Assembly (NCBI RefSeq): GCF_905220565.1
Contig: NC_059414.1
Span: 4,400,001 to 4,464,000 of the forward strand
Origin: Melitaea cinxia
Taxonomy: Eukaryota > Arthropoda > Insecta > Lepidoptera > Nymphalidae
Direction of reading: 5' to 3'
Length of the DNA stretch: 64,000 nucleotides
A program made the translations under genes and the position numbers. Below are positions 11,424-26,400 of this stretch, piece after piece. The first letter of the stretch is position 1, and each line of letters begins with the position of its first letter. The notes beneath the pieces were generated by a model. That model saw only the letters and a list, made by a program, of their open reading frames with translations, was not told the origin of the DNA and made no database searches.

Positions 11424-14400
11424 TTATGATTCAGTTGGCACTTCGGGGAGCGTATGAATAATGACTTTTCGTTTTTGATCGTAACTGAAGTTATTTAATT
11501 TGAATATTCTGCTCTCGTAGAAGGGTTTTAGGTCGGAAATGTTAATTTGTCTCGCTCGTTCAATTAAATCTCTCTCTGATATTTCTATTGTTGTCTGTGA
11601 ATGATTGTGAAGACCTCGCATGTAGGCGAGCTGATCCATGGTTAGTTGACGGAGAATGTAGTAGAGAAGCTCGCTGTGGTCTTTCTTATAGGATAGATAT
11701 TTCTGGAATGTCTGCAATGAAACACGCAAAGTATAAATTATAGACTTTTTTTTAAATTGAATTGATTCAGCCTGTAACATCTCACTACTGGGCAAGGTAG
11801 GTTATATTTCCTACTATGAATAACCATCGCTGTGAGGTATACATTATGATAACTAGTATTTGTAAAGTATAAACAAAATAATTTACTAAAACTAGTGTAG
11901 AATATTTATCATACTCTATTTCTTTTTTATTATTTTTAAATTCTTAAATTATAAAAAAAGATTGAAAATATATATATTTATGTTTTCTTAACAGGAGTTT
12001 TATTGAAGTCATACTACATTTGGCGCGTTAGGGAAAAATTGTGAGAGTAAATTTTTACGATGTCCCGCACACCGACACGAAAAAAAAAACGACACCCTAT
12101 AATTAGCTAGTCAACGAAGATGTTAGCAACGTAAAGTTAGCTACCCAATGAAGTATAACTTCTTAAATGCGTACATAAGTATACACACAGTTTTATATAT
12201 ATATTTTAATATAACTAAAACCTCTGTACATAAATAATTACCTGTCTCATAGCTCTCATAACGCTGTACTTCTGGGTATCCACGAAACTTTCTAGCATCG
12301 TCCTTATAGCCAGGTTCACGTCTTCCTCGTTCACTTGGTTTCGTAAATGAATACGTGCGTGCGCTTCGCTCATCCGAATTACTGTAGGGACAAAGAAAAA
12401 ATATTAAAATACTGTAATATAACATAGCGTCGGGCCTAATTAGGTATTTAATGCTTTTGGTTTTAAGATCTGATATAATTATGCTGACAAAAAAAACTTG
12501 CATTACATTACTGTATTTATAAGAAAATTGTACTTACCAGACTCAATATGTCTCACAGTGATAGGCAAGCTGCCGGTAGCTAAAGATTCTTGTCTCAGCT
12601 GACTGTACATTTTAGCCACCTTATCCTGATCCATATTCTGTATGAAATGCAATTTATAGATAAGACGTGAAAATTTTAATATTTCTTTTTTTGATTAACA
12701 AGTAAAGATGGAGATCTTAATAGAAATATTTTAATTCCAATATTATTTGTTACTAATATATATTTAATTTGTCAAATGTAGTAAGTAACATAATCTTCTC
12801 TTTTAAAAAAATATGAGCATTCTGCTCATATTTTTTTAAAATTATGCATAAAAAGAACATTAAAATAATAAAAACAAAATTACACACACTACCATGTATT
12901 TGACACCCACACGCATATTATACTCTTTTGTTGATTGTCACAGTCTGTAAGACAAATCGAATTTTTTTTTTTAAAGTTCTTTATTTTCATATTTTTTTTT
13001 GGTTTTCTTTAATTTAAATTTCGACTTCTGGGCACCACTAGTTGAAATATTTGCAATAAAAAAAAATTCAACATTTGTGTACATCAATTGTGTGACTAAA
13101 TGAAAATTATTATATTATAGTTCGCGTCATGTAAAAAGAACGCTGAAAGAAACTGGAGGGGGTGCGTTTGCGCATGGGTATACTCGCGCACAAGTACTAC
13201 TGTTTTATTTTTTAATTAGGCTTTCACTCGCGGCTTCGTATAATGGTTTTTGGTAGGTACATTAAAAAATACTAGAAATACAAGTGCGAATAATTCGGAC
13301 TAAATAAGTATAATAATTATCACTTTACAAAATCACAATTTTTTTTTAAACAAAAGCAATAACAAATTTTTTAGTTATTGAAATGTCGTATTCAAAAATA
13401 ATAATTATCTGTACTCTCGATATTCGTATCTTAATAGTTTTTATGTGTTTAAAATGATAAATTGATAATTGTTTTTTAGTGAAATAAATAGTAAATGGAG
13501 AATTTTGTAATTTAAAACTTTTGTGCGCGATAATAATTTGAGTCGACATCGAACTGTCAACCGCTCTCAACCAATAGCACACCGGCAAGCATGCGACAGT
13601 GATAAACACTCCCGTCCCCCTTCCCGTACCACCAAATAGACCGATAAATCGCTTCTGCGCAGCTTCAAGGCCAGCGTTCTTTTTACATGACGCGAACTAT
13701 ACCAATACAACATTTTAATTACTATAGGAAAATACATTCCTAACTCATTTAAACATACTCTGTAGGTCATATACAAAACTTAAATAATAATACCAACATA
13801 TTTTACAACTATAAGTTATTTAATATTTGATTTATAGTGTTGAAATCAATACACCTTAACATTTAACAATAAAAATGTAATTAAAAAAATGCATGGGCAC
13901 TTAAGAGCCTATGGATGTTTGTGTTATATTTAAAAAAATGTTTTATTAATATAAACATATTATGCAATAAAAAAATATATTAGGCAAGTTAATTTTTTTT
14001 ATAAATCAACGCACACTCAACATCCTCCAGTAGGATTTACTCTGCATTTGTGCTTGTGTATTGTGCATATTTAAATCCTAATAGAGGGCATTAATTGAGA
14101 CATTTATTAAATAATATCATTAAAAATAAAGAAAACAATTATTTTTATATACAAAAATTAATAAATAAATCGTTTTTAATTACCTGCAATTTCGGGTGAA
14201 TATTTTCTCTAGCATACACAATGTATTTCTTCAACAGATCCTGTTGTAAGATGAAGTCATCATCAGTTGTTGCATTTTCTATGGTCGTTCCCTTCTGAGT
14301 CGGATGATGTCTTATATGGGAGCTTACTACAAATCTATGGACAGAAATATAAATTTTTTTTTATAACTTTTGTCTTAAAATAAAAATCCATATTTATGCA

Positions 14401-17400
14401 ATTAAGTTTAGAAATAAATTTAATATAATAAGATTTTTGACCGTCCCTCCCCACAATGTGACTTTATATATAACCCTCTTTATAGCCCGCATCGCACAAA
14501 TTTTTCGGAAACCTTAGAATTATTGGCCAATTTTTTTTAATTTATCATACTGTAAGAACCTGTGCTTAAGAAAGCTGTACAACAATAATTAGCTAATTTG
14601 GCCTGGCCGTTCTCGAGTTTTGTACTTAGCAAGACAATTAGTGATTATTTTTTTTTATTTGTTTAGTATTAATGTGTGTACATATATGTATACTCTCATT
14701 CCGGTGATGTGGCTGGAGAGTAGACGATGTAAAGGGAGGGATAGCGCATAGTTGTGCAAAGAGGGTTTGCTCACGGGTGTTAATAAGAGGTTGGTTAGGG
14801 GTGTGAAAGGGGGGGTACTTACCGGGCTAGTTGGGCGTCCTGAGCAGGGTCGGCCTCGTCTCGTACTACACACAACACGTCGAAACGAGAGAGGATTGGC
14901 TCCGATAGATTCACATTCTCAGAGAATGTTAGAGACGCGTCGTACCGCCCTCCTATAGGGTTCGCTGCCGCTATTATTGAGCATCTGGAATAGGTTACGT
15001 GATGTATCCAAAATAAGTCAGTCAGTCAGATCTTGAGATTAACGTCTTTAAACCAATTATTGCACTTGACTTTATTATTAGTACAAACAAAAAGTTTCTA
15101 ATACTCCAATTTATTACTATTATTGTAGAAGAAATATAAACACAATATTTGATATTAAAAAACTATAATAATTAAGAAAACTCAAATAAAATTAAACATA
15201 TCAACCATTGACTAAACATTTTCACACTGAACTCCACACACTGTCTACTGTTACTGCTTTTAACAAAACTTGCTTCAGCCTGTAATATCCCACTACTAGG
15301 CACAGGCCTCTTTCCCCAAGTAGGAGAAGGATCAGAGTTTAATCCACCACGCTACTCCAATGCGGGTTGGCGTATATTTCCTACTATGAGTAACGATCGC
15401 TATCAGGTGTACATGATAACAACAGTGACCGATGGCTTAACGTGCTCTCCGAGGCACGGTGGGGAGACCCCCAAAGACTGCACAAACACCCAGACCACGG
15501 CAAACACCTGTATGGCCAATACAAATGTTTGTCACGTGCGGGGATCGAACCCGCAACCGCCAGCGCAACAGGTACAATCCATGGCTGTAACCGTTGCGCC
15601 AACGCGGCGTCAAACAACAAAAAAAATTAACATAACTCAATCCAATCTAATCAATATCTCAGAAAATCTTTAACATACGTCAATATAACAAAATAATGGC
15701 TGTCGTTCTTCTTCTTCTTATTATTTAAATACTATGACTCCATCAGCTTTCGCCGATGATTTTGCCAATGCCAAGTGCTTAAAGTGGATTATAGTCCAGA
15801 GACAGAATCAGACTTTGACAGTACAACAGTGGGTTAAGCCGCTTAAACTTCGGTTAATTGATAAGGTTATTTATTTTTATTTTTCGGTAAATTATATCTA
15901 TATTTTTTATCATTGACTTTATTAAACTTAGCTAAGACAACACAAAAAGATATTAGATGAAAACAAACATTAACCGGCCATGCAATGTTTTTTGGGAACC
16001 ATTTCATTAGTGATACAGTTAATTTTAAACAATTAAATAATAAATAATCAAGAGAGCGTTCCTCCAAACCACATTTACATAAAGAACTGCCTCGAATGCG
16101 CAATTTAGCCAAGAACACAGGTATGCAGGCGACAATGACTGTCATTATCATATACAAATATTCAAATAAAAAAGTAATGACACCTAAAGTTATTGATAAA
16201 TTTAAGCAAAAAATCATACTAATTGTCTATAATACTTTAATTAACTTACCTTGCATGTAATGATGTAACAATACCAGCCTTAGAAATAGATATAGACTGC
16301 TGCTCCATAGCTTCGTGTATGGATGTTCGGTCTTGATCATTCATCTTGTCAAACTCATCTATTAAACAGACTCCTCGGTCTGCGAGTACTAATGCTCCTG
16401 CTTCTAGCGTCCATTCCCTGAAAATTAAAATATTGTTAAATATTTAATTAAATATATATAAATTACTTTATTTTGGGTGGCAAAAAAGCTTAGTTATCGC
16501 TACTTTTGACTAATTTGACCGGTAAATTTGATAAGTTATTATCTTCTTCAATGATGTTGTCATTTATAACTACAAGTTATAGATTAAAAATTGACAAGAG
16601 GTGAGATGAAATTAATGTATTAAACTTAAAAGAATTGTAAATGTAAATTGGTCTCACACAATGGTATGAGACCATTGCTTTAATTTGAATTTTTTATATA
16701 TAAAAGCAGATCTTCCAGTGCAACCGTTGGTCTGACGACTGGTGTTAAAAAAAATGTATGTCCTTATTAAGGCATAGCTGACCCGAACATTTCCCTATTA
16801 TGGAATACTATATAATTTTTTAGTTACCTTGTGGTAGGATTCTTCCTCACATATGCAGTGAGACCAACTGCACTTGCACCCTGTCCAGTTGTAAATATGG
16901 CTCTGGGCGCAATCTAAAAAAAAGGTATGGCACTTAATTTTTTTTTTTTTTTTTTTAATAAATAATGGTTTCCTTTGTCTCTCAAACATGTGTACTAAAT
17001 AAATTATTATAATTTCAAATGAAGTATACAGATAACAACAGTAAAAATTATCATATAACTGTGAGTTTTTACTTTAAAATAAATAATAATCATGACGTGT
17101 TGGATAAAAATACACCATTTTTTTTGGTTATAAAGATTTATTTTAGGTTAAATGTTTTTTTTTTTTTTTGTTTTAAATAAACATAAATGGAATAAAATAA
17201 GACATGAATTAATTGACAAATGCAAAAAGATACTGAAGAAAAGAAAAATTATATACCTTGAAATTATTCTCGTTTCCTTTATAGTAAGCATGGAACAAAT
17301 TACACAATTTTTTTCTTAACACTGTTATTTACATATAAAATTTTCTACTGAATAATTAAAAAACATATAACGCAAATAATTATAAATATATGTACTTTTA

Positions 17401-20400
17401 TTTAGGCATACAATCATATAAAATACACATTTGTAAAACATTGTGTAATGGTTTTTACAAATATTATGAAGAGAGTGGTAGTTATTGAAGTTGCTTTTTT
17501 TTTATAAACCAACCTTTTTAACAATACAAGCAATTGCTTTTACTTTTATAGTTATAGCTTCACTTTTAAAAATAATAGCATTAAGTAATTTAATAGCTTG
17601 TAACTAAACATTTAACAAATGGTTATCTACTGAAGATTTTCTTTCATCCAGTCCACAGTGTTATTCTATGTATACAGTTTTTGTTGTATGGACGTTATCA
17701 TAGAAGAAAGTGATTTCTTTTGTAATAATTAAATGAAATTATGCATTAAAATTAAATAAATAATGTATAAACTTACCTTTTCTGTGTATTTTAAAAATTG
17801 TGATTTAGCTGTACCAGGATCACCACATATCAAAACGTTGATGTCTCCTCTTAATTTATGTTTCTCACCTGTGGTAGAAAGAAGTAGATATTAAAAATAT
17901 AGTTATATCATTACACTAGACGGTTTATTGCTTTGATCTAAGTCATATTTAGAGAATTTTCAGCCAATAGTATTCTTTAATAAGAATACTATGTAAGTGT
18001 AAGTAATAATACTTCAAATTATAATAAAATAAGAATAAGCTATTAAATAAACAAAAACTTTGCTATACTTAAAATGTGTAAAATAAAAACAGTTTGTTAA
18101 GTGTTTACACCATAAATAAACAGAATAAGACTATCATTCTATTTCATTCTATATCATTCAATTATAATATTCAAGACTATTTTTTGATTCATTTCTTTGC
18201 CTTCATTCATTTCATTGCTTAGCCTTTCTTGATTCTAGCATTTTTTTTTTTTTTTACTTTTCTTGATTCATTTCTTAGCCTTTATTTTTGCGAAGAAGAA
18301 GGAGAAGAAGAAGAAGAAGGAGGAAGAGAAATCACCTACCAGGTGACGACTATTTCGGTGTAGTGATGCGAGTAGTCGCCTAAAACACTGACGGTTTACG
18401 GGTTCGATTTCCGTTCGGGATGAATATTTGTATTTGTATAAATATTCCTTTCCGGTTTGTATGTCTACCCTTGTGGGTCTCCTCACGGTCGGTCCCGGTT
18501 GTTATTATAAAAACCTGATAGCGACTGTTGCTCATATTAGGGGTGGTGCGGGGTGGTAGTTAAGCTCCAATCCTTATCTTATATGGAGAAAAAGGCCTAT
18601 GGGAATGCATAGGCCAGCAGTGGGATGATAAAGGCTGAATGCACCTACCAGGATTTTTAGGTTCCCCTCCAAATAAGGCGAGAGCTAAGCCCCTCTTAAT
18701 ATAATCATGTCCATATATTGACGGAGCAATACTTTTGACTATTCTCTCCCCAATCTGAGGATCTTTTGAAAGCTTGACTATATTAGCCACATCATCATCT
18801 GTTAGAGATTCTACAATATGCTTACAATCTTTTACTACTATGTAATTTGCTATTATAACAGTTGCAAATACTGGGAAACCCTGTAAAAAATACATATACA
18901 ATTATAATAAAAATTAATATTTCAGGTTGTATATTTACTATACATATTGTATGATAAAAAAGAAATGTTACAATTGACGTAAAGTTTGTGTCAGTCTAAC
19001 AAAAGAGTCCTCTATTCAGTAGATTTAGAAATAATGCATTTTTAAGCATTCATATACAAAAAGGTAAGACAAGTCTACTTTTAGGAATAAGGATGAAAAA
19101 AATGTATGTTTTGCGTTACAAATAACCTATAAATAAAAACTTATAAATAAAAGTAGAACTTATAAATAAAAGTGAATTTTCAAATGCCAAAATCATTTAT
19201 ATTCATATCATGTTCAGTGTTAAAGACAAAGATTATTAACAATTATCTTGCTTCACAATAGAACTATGTGCCTGATTAAGGGCCGGTTTCACTGAGTATG
19301 GTTAAAAATTATCCTGTACATAAATTATAAAGAGACTTTTACAGTAGGTCATTAGGAACATTTCGCATCAATGAATAAACTACAACTTTTAGATTAATAC
19401 TAGCTGACCCCGCAAACGTTGCTTTGCCATATATCTTATTAACCCGCTTAATCCCCCCCCCCCCCTTATAGCTTAGGGGTATGAAAAATAGATGTTGGCC
19501 GATTCTCAGACCTACCCGATATGCCCACAAAATTTTATTAAAATCGGTTGAGCCGTTTCGGAGGAGTTCAATGTTTAACACCATGACACGAGAATTTTAT
19601 ATATTACATTTGTAAATAGAAATATGTCATAAAGATAGTGGAATTCAATGGTAGAAATAAATAATATATATATTAAAAAAATTTTGATGGACATCCTTAT
19701 TCACAACCATAGAAATAGACCGTAAATCTTAATTATTCTCTATAACAGAATAAATCTTAAAAAAATTTCAGTAAATTTGACAAAATTACCTGTTCAGTAT
19801 TAAGAGAGCCATCATAATTATTTGTATAAATGCCTGTTAAGTCAACCTCATCTCCTGGCTTACATCTATCACAGAGGTCAGACAGTAAGATACAATCTTT
19901 ACTCCTCGGTATACGACCTGCGGGTATGCGACCGGGAGACTCTTGGATGGTAACCTTTTGATAATTACGATATACGGTTTGTTCCATGTTTACCTGTGAA
20001 ATTTTATTTTTATTTTATTTTATCATGTTATATATATTAATACGCTAAGGTTAAGATGTTTGCCTCCCTTTTTAGAAGAATCCTCACAATTACTCCACAT
20101 AACTTATATAGGTATTTACATTTATACTACATTTTATAGATAATTGCTTGCTCTAAGGCATCCATAACAAAAAAATTCATAATTGCTTTTGTTTTTACAA
20201 ATTAATTAATGATTAAAATTATATATATATATGACGACTTTAATTTTAAAACAACGTCAACATGATTGATAGTCAGTAAATTTTTTACTTATTTAGTGCG
20301 AATTATTCACACGGGTATTGCTAGTTATAAGTAATACAGTAAATAAACAACAGAGTTGTTTGTTAGTCTTGTTTTCATTAAGGATAATTTTAGCTTTTGA

Positions 20401-23400
20401 TGATGATTAAAAAATATCTTTAAGTTGAGCCATGTAGTTTGGATTGAATTTTGGTGTCAATGTTATACAATTTCTATTTAGAAATTAATCTTTTAGGATT
20501 TCTGAACATTAATTTGATTTTTTACATTATAAATGCCAAGAACATCAAAACATATGTTTGTTTTGTTATCTTAATAGAAATAATATAAAAAATACATTGT
20601 TATAACAATAAAATTTACTGAAAATTATGTATACTCACCATAAATGGTCCAGAGCTTTGACACTCCGGGCATGAACCTGGCTTTACTTCTGAATTTTGAG
20701 ACTGAACGAACGGCCCTAAGATGTACCCACATCTATTACAATCGTACTTCACGATAGACAATTGAGGCAAAACACCAGTTGTAGCCGTTATAACTCCAAC
20801 AGTCCTGACTAATTGATTCAAATGTAACTTCCGGAATGTTCTCAATTCCTCTATCAATGGTAAATCAGCTATACGAACGTGGATCTCTGACGTTACACGC
20901 TCGTAACTAGGAAATATTTGGAGTACAATTTCTTTAGCTACTTCATCGAAGATTTGTAACATTTGGAACGGAGCTTCTGGTAAGAAATAGGCGAGTACTT
21001 GTTCCCTTCGAGCTAAGATGTCGAATTCCACATGAAATGAGGCTTGATTGTGTTCACACATGCGTCGGATTCTTTCTTTGTACACATATTGTCCTTTGCT
21101 GTTTGTATATGTGCGTAAAAAGTTTTTGAATCTATAAAAAATATAAATAATTTTAATATAATTATAATATAAAGCCAGTATTCTCTACTGTTATAACTCA
21201 TGTATTGGTGAATAATAACTCAAAATTTTCAGGAGTATTATTTTGAATGTTACAAACACATAATAGGGTACCAGAAAAAACTTAATAATTGTATTTGCTC
21301 GCAAACGAAAACAAAAAGGACTTCAATTACATCGACAAGTAATACAACGTAGATCGACGAAAAAATAGTAAAGTAACTACGCGTTATCAAAGATTACTCA
21401 AAAAGTAGTTATCAGATCTCGATAAAATTTAAATGTGACCACAACATTAGCTTGCGATTAAATTAAAAATTATCAAAATCAGTACACCCAGTAAAAAGTT
21501 ATGCAGATTTTCGAGAATTTCCCTCGATTTCTCTGGGATCCCATCATCAAATCCTAGTTTCCGTATCATGGTACCAAACTAGGGATATCTCCTTTCCAAC
21601 AAAAAAAAAAGAATTATCAAAATCGGTACATCCAAAAGTTATGGGGTATGTGGTATGTGGACAACGTAGGTCGACGAAAAAAGCGTCAAGTAAAAACGCA
21701 TTATTAGATATAACTCGAAAAGTAGTCGTTAGATCTCAAATAAATTTAAATGGGACCAAATGACACACACCACCTTTCGATTAAATTTTTTTTTTTGTCG
21801 AAGTCGGTCCGCCCAGTCAAAAATTCTGAACACATAAAAACAAAAATAAAATAAAAAATAATACAGTCAAATTGAGAACCTCCTCCTTTTTTAGAAGTCA
21901 TTTAAAAATATGTGAAAATTTAAGGATGTTATATACACCTGGTTAATATTAAAGCCCATGTTGACATCTGATATCTAAGAACAATCTCACCATTCTTATT
22001 CACCATTATTATCATAATAATTATATAACTTTATATACTATGTATGTCTATTACAACTTTCCATTTATGTATGCCATGTACATACATATACTTTATTTTA
22101 ATTTTTATTATTTTTTACATTATTTATTTGTCTAAATATATTGTATATGTTTAGGTAAAACTGTACACCTAAACTATTTACATATATACCATTTCCTTTA
22201 CCCAAAGGTTGCCTGGAAGAGATCGCTCATTAGCGATAAGGCCGCCTTTTGTACTAAACTCCTGTTTTTATTTTTGTATCTTTGCTCACTTTTGGTGTAC
22301 AATAAAGAGTTATTATTATTATTATTATTCTTGGTAGTTATTTCTAAAAATTCAAATGTTAGTAAATAAACATTTGAGAGAGTACAAGCAAAACACATAA
22401 TAATTGTTGTGCAAACATTCTTCTAATATCTTTATAATAATCTTAAGAAATCCCACCACCAATTTAAAATAACATTTACAAATGTAAAGCAAAAATCAGT
22501 ATTAACTTTATCATTTAAGAAAATGTATACCTGTTAGCTATCTCAGTTCTCGGTCCCAACATAGACACCCATTCTTTAGTGGAATATCCTTTAGTGTCCT
22601 CCAAGTTTTCAATACTTTCAATTCCTTCCTCTACTTGCTCATCAGAACCGGTGGCAGCCTTCTCTGCAGCCCTACGACGTTTAGCTCTAGGTGCGTCACC
22701 ACTTTCCTCATCAGATTCATCTGAAAAATATATTTATTTATGTACAGAAAAGAAAATAAAATTTCATGTGATAAGCAATGTGACAAAAACAATGAACATT
22801 TTAACAGTGCACTGTGATTGATGGATTGCTTGATTCAGCCAGTAACATCCCACTGCTGGGCATAGCCCCCTTTCTCCGTGTAGCAGAAGAGTCAAAGCTT
22901 TATCCATAGAAAAATATATTAGTAGTTATAATTGAATATATATAATGGATGAGAGTTGCCGTAGATGGAGTCTACTGGAAGCAGCTGGAAGAGACCTATG
23001 GCCGAAGGCATATTGAAAGAAGGGATATTATATGAAATTTTATACTTTTTCAAACTATTTTTATTTTATTATGCAAATTTTATAAATGTACCTTGTTTTA
23101 ATAATAAAAGACTATTTATTATTATTATTAAATTATTTAATTATAATTTAGCAAAATATTCCCTTGTTACCAAAACAATAAAAATTGACTATTTGTTTGA
23201 AATTTAGAAAAGTAGAATAAAACAATCCATTAATACATTATATCTATCTATACATTAATACTTAAAAGACTATTTTGTGTTTGTAAAGACTGAAAACTAG
23301 CTCTGATGCGACTAGACTATTTGCTCAGAAAAAGAAACTTGCGTGGTCACGCTTTTGTGAAAGTCTGTCTCCGGATTTCCATTCCTCTTTGATCTGGAAT

Positions 23401-26400
23401 AATATCAGAAAATTTAGGGGGTCATACTTTGTATGTGATTCTCAACAGTCTTATGACACATCAGTGTGGATAAATGCTTTCGCACAAAAGTTAGCACCTT
23501 TATCTGCCCCAACCTTTGAGGAATGTTCTACTCATATTTCTGCATCCCTTCAACCAACAAACTACTTCGATTCGCCGTTCTCTAAGGAGGAGCTTCAGTT
23601 GGTGCTACATGTTCTACAAGACTCCTCGCCAGGCTTAGATGGGATTCCTTATTCTTTTATTTCCAAAAGCGATCCAGCAACTCAAAGTCTATGTCTCAAT
23701 TTTATGAATGCCATTTACCAATCTGAGGATCCTCCTGAAGAATGGTGTACTCAAATTATTTTGCCCATTTTAAAACAAGGAAAACATAGCTCAGATCCCA
23801 ATGGATACCGCCCAATAGCTCTCTCGGCTACTTTAGCAAAAATTCTAGAGCACATGATTAAAAATAGACTGGAATGGTTAATGGAGAGTAAAGGCGTTAT
23901 ATCTAAAACTCAGTTCGGATTTCGAAAAGTTTATAGCACCACCGACAGTTTAGGAACTTTTATAACCGACATACGCATTGCTTTTTCGAAGAATGGATCA
24001 ATGGTAGGATTGTTCCTTGATATATCATCTGCATATGATAACGTACTTCTTCCGATACTCAGGCAAAAAATGCTCCAGGTGAGTGTTCCAGTGAAGATGA
24101 CTAATTTTATTTTCAACTATCATTCTTCTCGCTCTTAAGGAAATAAGGACGCTCCGAGAAGCCTGTGAACGCTCCAGGAGGCTTCCGAGCTTCTGGAAGG
24201 AGCTGGGCTGGCTAAATTAGTCTAAATGCGGAAAACCGAGCCCACAACAATACAATACAATACTTCTCGCTCTCTTATTATCTGTTCTCAAAATTCTTTT
24301 CTACCCCCTAGGTTAGTATGGAAAGGATTACCCCAAGGCTCCATGCTAAGCCCTCTCCTCCTCCCTCCTGTAGCAGTGTGGACTCCGAGGGTTAATGTGA
24401 TTTTGAATTTCATGCTCCCAGCTATTTCATCGGTTTTTTCAGGAGAATCACTAGCTATCCTAGAAACTCTCTCATTTATTGAATCCCACCAATTGGATAA
24501 ATCCATTATTCTCTGGGATTCCAGAAGCTCTCTGGAGGCAATTGCTTCTAACCAATTTCGCTCAAGAAATAAGTTCCCAATAATATTAAAAATAAGGCAG
24601 TTACTTTTTTATTGTCATTCTAAAAATATTCAAGTAGCACTGGCATGGATTCCAGGCCATAGTGGAATTGCTGGTAATGAGAGTGCGGATGCCTATGCTA
24701 GGGAAGCTTCATCATCAGGCTCGCTAAGCCAGTATAAAGCACATTGCCATGATCTTTTACCACTTGCTAGAAAGGATTTAATAACTGAGTGGAATACCCT
24801 GTAGACTACATCTAGTAGGGACAAAGGCCAGCATTATGCCTCCATCCAGGTTGAAATTCCGGTTAAACCATGGTTTTTTAAATACAGGAAAGCAACAAAA
24901 ACCGTCTGCTCAACAATTTGCCGCATGCGACTTGGACATTGTTGTTCTCCTGTATTTTTAGCAAAATTAGAATTTGGAACAGCTCGGACAGCAGCGAGGA
25001 GTGTGGTTTGGATGAAGGCACATTGGATCACATTTTCTTCTCTTGCCAAAAAAACCGTTCTTTATTCGACTTTCTACCTCCATCTATTCCCTGTCCTATC
25101 GATTTTAAATCTATTCTGTCGCATGTAAATACTCCCTTAGTAGATATTTTAAGTACATTTATTTTAGATAACAATATTAAAATGTGATGTTTTTTTTCTA
25201 ACATACTACCATTGGTTGTGTTTGTTTTTTTTTTAGACGAATAAGTGGTGTGAAGCAAAGCGTACATAACCTTGTACTTTCACAACGCTAATCTTACGAG
25301 CAGTCTTCAGAAGTAATTGATGAAAAACACTCTGACTTTGGCAATTCCTATGGGAGTCAAATTATAAAAGAAGAAGAAGAACTGGAAAACATTTTTATAG
25401 AATTGTATAATATCTTAACATAAAAATATAACAATATTTATTGTTCATTTTTTTCTATATTTTCTCCATTGAGAACTCTTATACTTATTGCTGTTTAAAT
25501 AAGTTTTAATAATGTTAATCCAAATGAAAGTGGCCATGTATTTTTTTCTACTACCCTAGTACTGTATATTGTTGCAAAAAAGTTCTTTACATGCAAAAAT
25601 TGTTGCATATCAGAACACAAATCAGAACCAGATACAAGCCGATTCATTTTTAATCTGAAGTTCTATAAGTTAACATAAAACAAAAATAACAAACCATAGA
25701 GCAAATCTCGATCATCTCTTCTTATTCGCCCTTCATCCCTGTCTCTCCTTTGTAGTTCTCTCTCAGCTGCGACGCGGTCCTCTACAGACATCGGGTCGTA
25801 TTCATCATCATCTAAATCTTCAGCATCGTACCTATCCAATGCTGGCATTGGTCGGTAATCACTGGAAAATAGTGACAAAGCAGTTTAATTAAAACCACAG
25901 TTGTGTAATAGATTTATTTGATGGTGTTTTTTTTTCCAATTAAACAACTTGTTGATAATTGTATTCGTAAACAAAATAAAAGCCAACTTCAAATACACAT
26001 TACTATTTAAATGGGACCACATACAAACCCCAGCTTCTGAATCCAATAAGGATCATTAAAATCTATATCCTAGTTAAAATTATGAGGTAACCTATGCACA
26101 CTCTAACATGAAATATATACAGTTGAATTGAGAACCTCCTCATTTATTTTAAGTTGGTTAAAATTTGATATAGCTGGAAAATATATTGATTATTTTCATC
26201 ACTTTTAACAAACATCCTAGTTTTATTATCATTATTAAAAAAAAGTTAAAATTATGATCTACTTACGCTTCCATATTATCGTTAAAAAGCTCCTCCCCAT
26301 CTTCTTCCTCCTCTTCAGCGTTGTCGCCCAGAATGGCCCCTTCATCTTCAAACATCTCATAATCCCGAGCTGGAGATGTCATGCGAGATCGAGCCCCATC

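Noticed and set aside
14655..14958. Opposed ORFs overlapping 14823-14984
   Set aside because: Shadow frames of the MCM2 exon carrying NPIGGRYD and the arginine finger; the spliced minus-strand reading explains the conservation.
15384..15673. Several 60-95-codon frames on both strands, with relatives at 56470 and 59623
   Set aside because: Accidental frames in the tRNA-derived SINE; similarity among them is SINE similarity.
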